From contig NZ_JAUSZX010000001.1 in the NCBI RefSeq assembly GCF_030818015.1, positions 3,410,001-3,474,000 on the forward strand: a stretch of DNA of 64,000 bases, written 5' to 3'. Under the pieces are notes generated by a model that saw only the letters and a program-made list of their open reading frames with translations, searched no databases and was not told the DNA's origin. This DNA comes from Arthrobacter globiformis. GTDB taxonomy: Bacteria > Actinomycetota > Actinomycetes > Actinomycetales > Micrococcaceae. A program made the translations under genes and the position numbers. Of the stretch, positions 11,549 to 20,400 are shown one piece after another (the stretch's first letter is position 1; every line of letters starts with the position of its first letter).

Positions 11549-12028
11549 GTGAAGCCTTCAATGCGCAAAACTGTTTTCGTCGGAATGGCCGGCCTGTCCC
11601 TCGCCGGCACGGTGGCCGGCTGCGCGCCTTCCGGCCAGCAGCCTGCCGCGCAGGAGACCGAGCCCTCGGCGGCGGCATCCGCTGCGGCGTCGGGCACAGC
11701 ATCGGCGTCCGCTTCCGCGTCGGGTTCCGCAGCCGGCTACAAGGACGGGACCTACAGCGCGGACGGCAACTACAAGTCCCCCAACGGCACCGAGACCGTG
11801 GGCGTTCAGCTGACGCTGGCCAACGGCACTGTGTCCGCGGTGGAGATCACCGAGCACCCGTCCAACCCCAACACCCGGAAGTTCCAGGGCCAGTTCGCCA
11901 GCGGCATTGCTGACCAGGTGGTGGGCAAGAGCCTGGATGAGATCAACGTCTCCAAAGTGGCGGGCTCCTCCCTGACCAGCGGCGGCTTCAACCAAGCAGT
12001 CGAAGCGATCAAGGCCCAGGCCCTGTAG
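11549..12028 (+). CDS. FMN-binding-domain lipoprotein
   Basis: A 159-residue exported protein. The signal peptide MKPSMRKTVFVGMAGLSLAG ends in a lipobox with VAGC, so Cys25 should be lipidated and the protein anchored on the outer face of the membrane. A Ser/Ala-rich linker (about 30-57) leads to an FMN-binding domain (about 58-159), starting YKDGTYSADG. Near the C-terminus, GSSLTSGGFNQAV resembles the Ser/Thr-containing site where ApbE attaches FMN through a phosphoester. The next gene is apbE and the third a membrane flavoprotein, so it probably carries electrons outside the membrane. Its final acceptor cannot be read from the sequence. Confidence 0.88.
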   Translation: MKPSMRKTVFVGMAGLSLAGTVAGCAPSGQQPAAQETEPSAAASAAASGTASASASASGSAAGYKDGTYSADGNYKSPNGTETVGVQLTLANGTVSAVEITEHPSNPNTRKFQGQFASGIADQVVGKSLDEINVSKVAGSSLTSGGFNQAVEAIKAQAL

Positions 12029-12036
12029 GAGGCGCC

Positions 12037-12909
12037 ATGCCGCATGCGGGCTGGCAGGAATTCCGGTTTGAAGGCATCGGGACCAGCTGGGAAGTCTCCA
12101 CCCCTGCCCCGTTGTCCCCGGGGCTGCGCAGCTCCGTGTTGGCCGAAGTGGAGCGCTACGACTCCACGTGGTCCAGGTTCCGCGCAGACTCCCTGGTGAC
12201 CCGGATGTCCGTGGCGCCCGGGCAGTACGAACTGCCGCCCGAAGCCACCGGCCTGGCCGCACTGTACCGGCAGCTTTACACGCTCAGCGGCGGAGCCATG
12301 ACTCCCCTCATCGGTGAAAGCCTTGAGCGGCTGGGCTACGATCCGCACTATTCACTGCAGCCCCGCGGAGAAGCTGCACCTCCCCGGGCCTGGGACGCCG
12401 TCCTGGAATGGCACGGAACGTCACTGCGCACCACTGCCCCCGTGGTGCTGGACATCGGCGCGGCCGGCAAGGGCCAGCTCGTGGACCTTTTGGCCGAACT
12501 GCTAAGGAGTCACGGGGTTACGGACTTCTTCATTGATGCCAGCGGGGACCTGCTGAACGGCGGCCAGGAGCCGGTGCAGGTGGCGCTGGAGCATCCGTAT
12601 GACCCCAGCAAGGCGATAGGAACCGTGCCGCTGGGATCCGGCGCTCTCTGTGCTTCGGCGTCGAACCGGCGGGCCTGGGGAGACGGGCTCCATCATGTCC
12701 TGGACGGCACCAGCGGGGCGCCGGTCAGGACGGTCGTGGCCACGTGGGCCCGGGCGGACACCGCCATGGAGGCGGACGCCCTCGCCACGGCCCTGTTCCT
12801 GGTTCCGGCCGAGGGCCTTGAACGGCACTTCCGTTTTTCCTGGCTCAAGGTATTTTCCAACGGCAGCGCGGAGTACTCCGCCGAATTCGAAGGAGCGCTG
12901 TTCACATGA
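12037..12909 (+). CDS. apbE: FAD:protein FMN transferase (ApbE family)
   Basis: ApbE transfers FMN from FAD to a Thr or Ser of its target, using Mg2+. The 290-residue protein starts in the characteristic way, with a GIGTSWEVSTPAP strand and a YDSTWSRFRADSLVTRM segment. The core VVLDIGAAGKGQLVDLL and FFIDASGDLLNGG follow, then the metal-site region RADTAMEADALATALF. No signal peptide is visible, unlike Gram-negative ApbE lipoproteins, which raises the question of which side of the membrane it works on. It starts 8 nt after the lipoprotein stop and overlaps the next gene by 4 nt (ATGA), so all three form one operon. The obvious substrate is the upstream lipoprotein. Confidence 0.92.
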   Translation: MPHAGWQEFRFEGIGTSWEVSTPAPLSPGLRSSVLAEVERYDSTWSRFRADSLVTRMSVAPGQYELPPEATGLAALYRQLYTLSGGAMTPLIGESLERLGYDPHYSLQPRGEAAPPRAWDAVLEWHGTSLRTTAPVVLDIGAAGKGQLVDLLAELLRSHGVTDFFIDASGDLLNGGQEPVQVALEHPYDPSKAIGTVPLGSGALCASASNRRAWGDGLHHVLDGTSGAPVRTVVATWARADTAMEADALATALFLVPAEGLERHFRFSWLKVFSNGSAEYSAEFEGALFT

Positions 12910-14462
12910 GGTCAACCACATCCCGGCAGCAGGCTTCACCCGGCACCGCCCTGGACGCGTACCTGGGCCGGTTCACGATGTACAGGCTGGTGCTGTTGGT
13001 GCTTGCCGTGCTGGCCGCTTACAGCCTCCTCCTCAACGCCCTCGGCTGGCTGACGTTCGGCATTCCAAACATGCTCGCCCACCTGGCCCTCTGCCTGGGG
13101 CTGACGTACGTTTCCAACCGTGGCCTGGCCACGCTGTTCCGTGTTCAGCCTCATTCGGAATCCTCGCTGATTACGGGCCTGCTGCTCTATTTCCTGTTCT
13201 GGCCTACTCAGCTCGGCCCGGCATTAGCGCCGGGGGACCTGGTCGGGGTGGCCCTGGCCTGCGTCCTGGCGTCAGCGTCCAAATACGCCTTGGCGTGGCG
13301 CGGACGTCATGTGTTCAACCCCGCGGCGGCGGGGGCCTTCATCACCGGGCTGACTGGCCTCAACATTGCCACGTGGTGGGCGGGCACGCCTGCAATGCTG
13401 TGGCTCCTGGTCCCGGGCGTCCTGCTGGTGCTCTACCGGACCCGGAAAGCGCTCATGGCCGCCGTGTTCATCCTGGTGGCCACCGCCGTCGTGGCCGCGG
13501 TGCAAATGCCCTCCGGCGTCGACCTCGGAAGTGCCGTGTGGCAAACCCTGGCGCAGGGCCCCGTGCTGTTTTTTGCCGGATTCATGCTCACCGAGCCGCT
13601 CACCCTGCCGCCCCGGCGCTGGCAGCAGCTGGCGATGGCCGCCGTCGTCGGAATCCTCCTGGCCACGCCCTACAACTTCGGCTTCGCGGCGAACTCCCCG
13701 GAGCTGGCACTGCTGACAGGCAACCTGCTGGCGTTCCTGGCAGGCCAGCGCGGAAGCGTCCGGCTGCTGTTCAGCCACTCCCGCAGGCTTACGCCGACGA
13801 CGACGGAATTCGTCTTCCGCCCGCAGCGCCCCCTCCGCCACGCGCCCGGCCAGTACCTGGAACTGGATCTTCCGCACACCAAGCCGGACGGGCGGGGCAG
13901 GCGCCGCGTCTTCAGCCTGACCAGCCCGCCCGAAGCAAAGCATGTGAAGATCGGCGTCGGTACCGCTGACCCCGTCTCCGCCGCCAAGCGCAAGCTGCTG
14001 TCCCTCAAGCCCGGCGAGGAGCTCACGGCCACCACGGTGGCGGGCGATTTCGTCCTGCCGAAAGATTCGGCTCCTGTGCTGCTCATTGCCGCCGGCATTG
14101 GCATCACGCCATATCTGGCGCACCTGTCCGGTGGTGTGGCCCGCGAGCGCGACACCGTGCTCCTCTACCTCGCCCGGAACGCATCGGAACTCGCCTATGC
14201 GGCGGAACTGCAAGATTCCGGTGCCCGCATCGTTGCCCGGCTCGCCGACGGCTCGGCGCCACCGGACTTCATCGAGGACGCCGGCGCGCTGCTCGCCCCG
14301 GGGGAACGGCTCGACGGTCATGCGCTGGAACGGCTGGTGCCGGACATCGGCCAGCGAAGGGTTTTCATCTCGGGTTCACCGGCCAGCGTCGGATCGCTGC
14401 GGCGCGCCGCCCGGCATGCCGGCGCCCACCGTATCCACGTGGATTCGTTCGCGGGATACTGA
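12906..14462 (+). CDS. NqrB/RnfD-like membrane domain fused to ferredoxin-NADP reductase module
   Basis: A 518-residue fusion. Residues about 20-280 hold several hydrophobic segments with NqrB/RnfD-family features: HSESSLITGLLLYFLFWP, SKYALAWRGRHVFNPAAAGA and FFAGFMLTEPLTLPP. From about residue 287 a cytosolic FNR-like domain follows: FAD site PGQYLELDLPH and RRRVFSLTSPP, and the NAD(P) loop LLIAAGIGITPYLAHL. No 2Fe-2S motif is seen. The arrangement suggests that NAD(P)H is oxidised inside, electrons cross through the flavin-bearing membrane domain, and the flavinylated lipoprotein takes them outside. AGTPAML near residue 160 lies where RnfD/NqrB have SGAT-type flavin sites, but it is not a clean match. 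Domain calls are firm; the pathway is inference. Confidence 0.85.
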   Translation: MRSTTSRQQASPGTALDAYLGRFTMYRLVLLVLAVLAAYSLLLNALGWLTFGIPNMLAHLALCLGLTYVSNRGLATLFRVQPHSESSLITGLLLYFLFWPTQLGPALAPGDLVGVALACVLASASKYALAWRGRHVFNPAAAGAFITGLTGLNIATWWAGTPAMLWLLVPGVLLVLYRTRKALMAAVFILVATAVVAAVQMPSGVDLGSAVWQTLAQGPVLFFAGFMLTEPLTLPPRRWQQLAMAAVVGILLATPYNFGFAANSPELALLTGNLLAFLAGQRGSVRLLFSHSRRLTPTTTEFVFRPQRPLRHAPGQYLELDLPHTKPDGRGRRRVFSLTSPPEAKHVKIGVGTADPVSAAKRKLLSLKPGEELTATTVAGDFVLPKDSAPVLLIAAGIGITPYLAHLSGGVARERDTVLLYLARNASELAYAAELQDSGARIVARLADGSAPPDFIEDAGALLAPGERLDGHALERLVPDIGQRRVFISGSPASVGSLRRAARHAGAHRIHVDSFAGY

Positions 14463-14555
14463 TATAGGGCAGGAAAGCGGGTTTCGTTTTCCGTTCCGGC
14501 CCACCTTCCTGCTAAGCTCTAGGACGTCCGGCCGGGAACGGCAGGATCCCTGGAT

Positions 14556-14628
14556 GCCCTCGTAGCTCAGGGGATAGAGCGTCTGCCTCCGGAGCAGAAG
14601 GCCGTAGGTTCGAATCCTATCGAGGGCA
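14556..14628 (+). tRNA. tRNA-Arg (anticodon CCG)
   Basis: A complete 73-nt cloverleaf: acceptor GCCCTCG pairs with CGAGGGC at 14621-14627, discriminator A at 14628, D arm GCTC..GAGC, anticodon stem TCTGC/GCAGA with loop CTCCGGA (anticodon CCG at 14589-14591, reading CGG), and T arm ending GGTTCGAATCC. The CCA end is not encoded. TAAGCT at 14513-14518 may be its -10 box, and a strong hairpin terminator follows. Confidence 0.97.
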
Positions 14629-14633
14629 CAGAA

Positions 14634-14670
14634 GAAACCCCCGCCGCTTACCCAAAGCGGCGGGGGTTTC
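14634..14670 (+). terminator. Terminator of tRNA-Arg
   Basis: A perfect 16-bp inverted repeat (14634-14649 and 14655-14670) with a 5-nt loop starts 6 nt after the tRNA. The right arm ends in GGGGGTTTC. Its outer A-rich left side means it could also stop transcription from the opposite direction. Confidence 0.88.
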
Positions 14671-14727
14671 CTGTATCTCCAGTGTGCCTGACGCGGAATG
14701 TCAGAGGCCGTTCGTAGTGTGAGTTGC

Positions 14728-15768
14728 ATGTTCTGTTCAATCGTTCCGCCGTACATCCTCCGCCGCTTGGCCGCCCAGGGATCGCCCCGGTTCTCGGCAG
14801 TTGCCCGCGCCGCCAGGGAAGCCCTGCTCCATGTTGGTGCAGTGCACGCCGCACGGACGTCGGCGCCGTCGGCTCCTGCCGGCATCAGGCAGCTGCAGCC
14901 CTCTCCGGTCAACAGGTCCGTCTTCGACGCGAAGTCCGGCGAGTCGCTGCCGGGTCAGGTCGTACGAAAGGAAGGCGACGCCACCACGGGCGACCCCGCC
15001 GTCGACGAGGCGTACGACGGCCTGGGCCATACGCACAGCCTTTACGCGGACGCCTTCGGGCGGAACTCGATCGACGGCCAGGGAATGCCGCTGAAGGCCA
15101 GCGTCCACTTCGGCAGGATGTATGACAACGCGTTTTGGGACGGACAGCAGATGGTGTTTGGCGACGGCGACGGTGAGGTCTTCGAGCGGTTCACGAGGTC
15201 GCTCAGCGTGATCGGCCATGAACTGGCCCACGGCGTGACGCAGTTTTCGGCCGGACTCGCCTACCGCAACCAGGCAGGGGCCATCAACGAGTCCGTCTCC
15301 GACGTGTTTGGGGCCCTGGTGGAGCAGTACTTCCGAAAGCAGGCCACCGCCGAAGCCTCCTGGCTGATCGGCGAAGGCCTGTTCACGCCACAGGTGGAAG
15401 GGTCCGCCCTACGCTCCATGAAGGCGCCCGGGACAGCGTACGACGACGACGTCCTGGGCAAGGACCCGCAGCCGGACTCCATGGACTCCTATGTCCGCAC
15501 GCGGTCAGACAACGGCGGAGTCCACATCAACTCCGGCATTCCGAACCGGGCGTTCTGCCTCGTCGCCCAGACCCTGGGCGGGAACGCCTGGGAGGCTCCG
15601 GGGCAGATCTGGTACGAGACCCTGACCGGCGGCTCGCTCAGCCCAACCACCACCTTCACAGCCTTCGCCAAAGCCACCGCGGCAACGGCCAAGGAACTGT
15701 TCGGCGAGGAGTCCGCAGAGCATGACGCCGTGCGCGGGGCGTGGGAGACTGTGAAGGTAAAGCTCTAA
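14728..15768 (+). CDS. Protealysin-like M4 (thermolysin family) zinc metalloprotease
   Basis: A 346-residue metalloprotease. Zinc ligands are the two histidines of GHELAHGVTQ (near residue 162) and the Glu of NESVSD 24 residues later; the transition-state His is in NGGVHINSG near 264. It begins MFCSIVPPYILRRLA, the PPYIL-type short propeptide of protealysins, and lacks the signal peptide and long propeptide of thermolysin. I choose ATG 14728 because that propeptide normally starts the protein; the frame stays open back to 14698. Known protealysins stay in the cell or leave by an unclear route and cut proteins such as actin. The next gene encodes the matching inhibitor. Confidence 0.93.
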   Translation: MFCSIVPPYILRRLAAQGSPRFSAVARAAREALLHVGAVHAARTSAPSAPAGIRQLQPSPVNRSVFDAKSGESLPGQVVRKEGDATTGDPAVDEAYDGLGHTHSLYADAFGRNSIDGQGMPLKASVHFGRMYDNAFWDGQQMVFGDGDGEVFERFTRSLSVIGHELAHGVTQFSAGLAYRNQAGAINESVSDVFGALVEQYFRKQATAEASWLIGEGLFTPQVEGSALRSMKAPGTAYDDDVLGKDPQPDSMDSYVRTRSDNGGVHINSGIPNRAFCLVAQTLGGNAWEAPGQIWYETLTGGSLSPTTTFTAFAKATAATAKELFGEESAEHDAVRGAWETVKVKL

Positions 15769-15828
15769 CCGACGCCGGGACTGTGACATTCCGCTTCCCG
15801 GCAGCCGCGGAAACCCGGGAACCTCGCC

Positions 15829-16143
15829 ATGAAAATCACAGTCGAGCGCAGCGGCGGGATAGCCGCACTCACCCGCGTCTGGACGGTGCTGGCCGTCTCG
15901 ACCAGCGACAAGAGCCGGTGGCAGCCCCTCGTCGAAGCGTGCCCATGGGACGCCGTCGACGACCCCCGGCAGGCACCGGACGGGCAGCCGGACCGCTTCA
16001 TGTATTCCATCCGTGCCGGCCAACGCCGCGCCACCCTGCCGGAAACGGCAGTCACCGGTCCCTGGCGCGTGCTCGTGGAGTCGACCCGGGCCGCCGCAGA
16101 AGAATCGCGACCCGGCAGCGGCGAGTCCGGCTTCCGGCGCTAA
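15829..16143 (+). CDS. Emfourin-like inhibitor of the adjacent M4 protease
   Basis: A 104-residue protein beginning MKITVERSGGIAALTRVWTV, with a middle segment DRFMYSIRAGQRRATLPET. Size, N-terminal pattern and position directly after a protealysin-like gene match emfourin (M4in), the tight-binding intracellular inhibitor first described with Serratia protealysin. The gap to the protease stop is 60 nt, with no terminator between, so they are probably cotranscribed. It would keep the protease silent in the cytosol. It converges on the next gene with no gap between stops. The family assignment is by recognition of pattern and context, not by search. Confidence 0.75.
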   Translation: MKITVERSGGIAALTRVWTVLAVSTSDKSRWQPLVEACPWDAVDDPRQAPDGQPDRFMYSIRAGQRRATLPETAVTGPWRVLVESTRAAAEESRPGSGESGFRR

Positions 16144-17112
16144 CTAGCCTGCAGGGGCCATCTGGCCGCGGAAGGCACGGCGGTAGGACTGCGGACTCGT
16201 GTCCAGCACCTTGGCGAAGTGGTGCCGGAGCAGCACGGGGTGGCCGAACCCTGACTGCCGCGCCACCTCGTCGATATTCAGCTCCGTGGACTCCAGAAGC
16301 TCTTGGGCGCGCAGGACACGCTGGGAATTGAGCCACGCAGCCGGGGTGGCTCCTGTTTCAGCACGGAACCGCCGGGCAAAGGTGCGCGGCGACATGTGCA
16401 CGCGGGCAGCAAGCTCCTGGACGGAATGTTCCTCGTCCAGGTTCTCCACCATCCACCGTAGGAGTTCCTCCATGGGCTGGGAGCCGCACTCGGGCATGGG
16501 CCGGTCGATGAACTGGGCCTGGCCACCGTCGCGGTGCGGCGGGACCACCATGTCCCTGGCGATGGCGGCCGCCACGGCAGCCCCGAATTCGATTCTCACC
16601 AGATGCAGGCAGGCGTCAATGCCCGCGGCCGTTCCGGCGCTGGTGATGATCCTGCTGTCCTCGACATAAAGGACGTTCTCGTCCACCAGAACCTTGGGGT
16701 ACTGGGCGGCGAGCTCTCCCGAGTAGTGCCAGTGCGTGGTGCACCTGCGTCCATCCAGGAGCCCGGCCCGCGCCAGTGCAAACGCGCCGGAGCAGATCGA
16801 CATCACCCAGGCGCCGCGGCTGTGCGCCGCCCGGAGGGCATCGAGGACGGATTCCGGAACATCTTCCTCCCTGCCGTAGGGCGCCATGATCACCAGGTCG
16901 GCATCGGCGGCGGCGTCCAGGCCGAGGCCGACGTTCATGGTCAGGCCGGACTTCAGCGGAACTTCGCCAGGCACCGGAGCGCACACGCGGAAGTCGAACT
17001 GCGGCACGCCTGTTCCCCGGTCCGAACGGTCTATGCCAAACACCTCAAATGCGGTACCGAACTCAAAGATCGAGAAGTTGGGAACCACAATGACTGCCAC
17101 TGTTTTGAGCAT
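16144..17112 (-). CDS. GlxA-type transcriptional regulator (DJ-1/PfpI domain plus AraC HTH)
   Basis: The 322-residue protein has an N-terminal DJ-1/PfpI-like domain (about 1-185), with the nucleophile-elbow region VMSICSGAFALARAGLLDGR, and a C-terminal AraC/XylS DNA-binding domain (about 220-315) with HMSPRTFARRFRAETG and the second helix pair ending FGHPVLLRHHF. Members usually sense small molecules or amide metabolites through the amidase-like domain, without proven enzymatic activity. The ATG at 17112 follows CATACT by 6 nt, so the mRNA may be leaderless. The target is unknown; the small membrane protein divergent to it is one candidate. Confidence 0.9.
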   Translation of the reverse strand: MLKTVAVIVVPNFSIFEFGTAFEVFGIDRSDRGTGVPQFDFRVCAPVPGEVPLKSGLTMNVGLGLDAAADADLVIMAPYGREEDVPESVLDALRAAHSRGAWVMSICSGAFALARAGLLDGRRCTTHWHYSGELAAQYPKVLVDENVLYVEDSRIITSAGTAAGIDACLHLVRIEFGAAVAAAIARDMVVPPHRDGGQAQFIDRPMPECGSQPMEELLRWMVENLDEEHSVQELAARVHMSPRTFARRFRAETGATPAAWLNSQRVLRAQELLESTELNIDEVARQSGFGHPVLLRHHFAKVLDTSPQSYRRAFRGQMAPAG

Positions 17113-17193
17113 GTATCCAGTATGGCAGAAATTTGTACTTTTTAGGCATTTCTGCCACTTCTTTCAAGGCTTCCGCGGGAGAACCATGGAGAC

Positions 17194-17361
17194 ATGGAAA
17201 TCTTCGGAATCGCCCTCCTTGTTCTGGTCCTCATTGCAGCTGCCGCCACGGTCGGCGCCATTCTGCGGGATGGCCGCGGCCACACCCCTCCCGAGTACTC
17301 GGCCCGGGACTGGTCCGCGCTGGACCTGCCCAGCAGCAACTACACCATGCGCATCTTCTAG
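17194..17361 (+). CDS. Small single-pass membrane protein, unknown function
   Basis: A 55-residue ORF starting MEIFGIALLVLVLIAAAATV, a clean single transmembrane segment, followed by a polar tail containing TPPEYSARDWSALDLPSSNY. It sits divergent from the GlxA-type regulator, with GGGAGAA about 10 nt upstream of the ATG, and ends 19 nt before a strong terminator. Dedicated terminator, plausible start signal and membrane-protein composition together suggest a real gene. No family is recognised. Confidence 0.6.
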   Translation: MEIFGIALLVLVLIAAAATVGAILRDGRGHTPPEYSARDWSALDLPSSNYTMRIF

Positions 17362-17380
17362 CAAACCGTCCACACACACC

Positions 17381-17408
17381 AAGGACCCGGCGCACGCCGG
17401 GTCCTTTT
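17381..17408 (+). terminator. Terminator after the small membrane protein gene
   Basis: An 11-bp perfect stem (17381-17391 and 17396-17406) with loop GCAC is followed by a short T run. It separates the small gene from hrpA, whose own -10-like TAGACT lies at 17418-17423. Confidence 0.88.
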
Positions 17409-17433
17409 ACGCGGCAGTAGACTTGTGGGAGCC

Positions 17434-20400
17434 ATGACTTTTCACATCTCCTACCCCGCCGAGCTGCCGGTCTCCGAGCGCCGCGAGGACCTGATGGCCG
17501 CGATTGCCGCCAACCAGGTGACGATCATTGCCGGTGAGACCGGTTCCGGAAAGACCACCCAGATCCCGAAGATGTGCCTGGAGCTGGGCCTGGGTGAGAA
17601 CGGATTGATCGGCCACACCCAGCCGCGGCGCCTCGCGGCCCGCACGGTGGCCGAGCGCATTGCCTCCGAGCTCGGCGTCGACATCGGGCAGGAAGTGGGC
17701 TTCCAGGTCCGCTTCACCGGCGAGGTGAGCAAGTCCACCAAGGTCAAACTGATGACCGACGGCATCCTGCTGGCCGAAATCCAGCGCGACAAACTGCTCC
17801 GCAAATACAACGCGATCATCATCGATGAGGCCCACGAACGCAGCCTGAACATCGACTTCATCCTCGGCTACCTCAAGCGGATCCGGCCGCAGCGACCGGA
17901 CCTGAAGGTGATCATCACGTCCGCCACCATCGATCCCGAACGCTTTGCGAAGCACTTCGGTTCGGACGAGGAACCGGCACCTATCGTTGAGGTGTCCGGA
18001 CGAACCTTCCCGGTGGAGATCCGTTACCGGCCGCTCTCCCAGCCGGCCGGCGGCCCGTCCACCGGCGATGACGAGGACAACTCCTCCGACGATGAACTCG
18101 AGGAAGACCGCGACCCGCTGGACGCAGTGTGCGACGCCGTCGACGAGCTCGCCCTTGAAGCGCCGGGCGACATCCTCATCTTCTTCTCCGGCGAGCGGGA
18201 GATCCGCGACGCGGCGGACGCACTGCAGGCCAGGATCCAGTCCAACCGGCGACTGGCCGGCACCGAGGTCCTGCCGCTGTTCGCGCGGCTGAGCCTTCAG
18301 GAACAGCACCGGGTTTTCAACCCGGGCGGCAAGCGGCGGATCGTGCTGGCCACCAATGTGGCCGAGACCTCTCTCACCGTGCCGGGCATCAAGTACGTCA
18401 TCGACACCGGCACCGCCCGCATCTCGCGCTATTCGCACCGCACCAAGGTTCAGCGGCTACCCATCGAGCGGGTGTCCCAGGCGTCTGCCAACCAGCGTTC
18501 CGGACGCTGTGGCCGCGTGTCGGACGGCATCGCCATCCGGCTGTATTCCGAGGAGGACTTCGAGTCCCGGCCGCTCTACACCGATCCGGAAATCCTGCGC
18601 ACCAACCTGGCTGCTGTCATCCTGCAGATGACCGCCATGGGAGTCGCGCGGGGGCCCAAGGACATCGAAAACTTCCCGTTCGTGGAGCCGCCGGACTCGC
18701 GGGCCATTAACGACGGCGTGACCCTCCTTCGGGAGCTCGGCGCCCTGAGTGCGCCGCAGGCAGCCGCTGGCGCGCCGCAGGCAGCCACTGGCTCTCCCCA
18801 GGCGGCCAACGCCGAAAGCGGCAGGAATGCCGGCCGCTACGGCGGCGGCCTGACCGCCGTCGGACAGAAACTTGCCCAGCTTCCGGTGGACCCGCGGCTC
18901 GGCCGCATGATTGTGGAGGCCGGCAAGCGCGGCTGCGTCCGCGAAGTCATGATCCTGGCGGCGGCCCTCACCATTCAGGACCCCCGCGAGCGTCCAACGG
19001 ACAAACAGCAGCTGGCGGCGGAGAAGCACGCCCGCTTCCGCGACGAGAATTCCGACTTCACCGGCTACCTGAACCTCTGGAACTACATCCACGAGAAGCA
19101 GCAGGAGCTCTCCTCCACCCAGTTCCGCCGCCTGTGCCGCAACGAGTTCATCAATTACCTGCGCGTCCGCGAATGGCAGGACCTGTTCACACAGCTGCGG
19201 CAGCTGGCCCGGCCGCTGGGCATAGGCCTGGACAACAAGCGCCAGGCCGACGCCGTCGGCAACCACGAGGGCATCCACATCAGCCTGCTCTCCGGCCTGC
19301 TGAGCCACATCGGCATCCTCGACGAACGCAAGCGGGAATACGCGGGCGCCAGGGGAACACGATTTGCCATCTTCCCTGGCTCGGCATTGTTCAAGAAGTC
19401 GCCCACGTTTGTCATGGCCGCAGAACTCGTGGAGACAAGCCGGCTGTGGGCACGGGTGGCCTCCAAGTTCGAGCCCTCGTGGGCCGAGCAGGTGGCGCCG
19501 CACCTGATCAAGCGCAGCTACAGCGAACCCCACTGGTCCACCAAGATGGGCGCCGTGATGGCCTATGAAAAGGTCACCCTCTACGGCGTACCCATCATCG
19601 CCCAGCGCCGGATCAACTACGGCAAGGTCGATCCCGTCCTGGCCCGCGAACTGTTCATCAGGCATGCGCTGGTCCAGGGCGAATGGAAGACGCACCACAA
19701 GTTCTTCCACCGCAACCGGGCCCTGCTGCAGGAAGTGGAAGAACTCGAGGCGCGGATGCGCCGCCGGGACCTGATGGTGGACGACGAGACGCTCTTCGAG
19801 TTCTATGACGCGCGCGTCGGCAAGGACGTCGTGTCGGAACGGCACTTCGACAAGTGGTGGAAGGACGCCCGGCAGCAGGATCCGGCGCTTCTGGACTTCG
19901 ATGAGGCCCTGCTTCTGAGCGAGGACGCCGACGCGCTGGACGAGTCCGCCTACCCGAAGACGTGGCTGCATAAGGGCTTCGAACTGCCCCTGAGCTATGA
20001 ATTCCATCCCGTGGCACCCGGCTCGGCGCCCAACCCGTCCGACGGCGTCACGGCAGAAGTTCCGGTCCTCTTCCTGAACCAGCTCGAAGACGCACCCTTC
20101 CGCTGGCTAATCCCCGGCCAGCGCGTGGAACTCGTCACCGCGCTGATCAAGTCGCTGCCGAAACAGGTCCGCAAGAGCTTCGTACCGGCCCCGGACGTCG
20201 CCCGCAAGGCCGTGGCGGCGCTGGAAGCGGATTTCGACCCGGCCGAGGACGAGCTGGAGAGCTCGCTGGAGCTTGTGCTGCGCCGCCTGAAGGGCCAGAT
20301 CGTCCCGCCCGGGTCCTGGAACTGGGAAGCGGTTCCGCCGCACCTGCGGGTGAGCTTCAAGGTGGTGGACAGCCGGGGCAAGGTCCTGGACGAGGGCAAG

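Noticed and set aside
18457..20007. 516-residue open frame opposite hrpA
   Set aside because: Shadow of codon bias in hrpA; no motif, no ribosome binding site.
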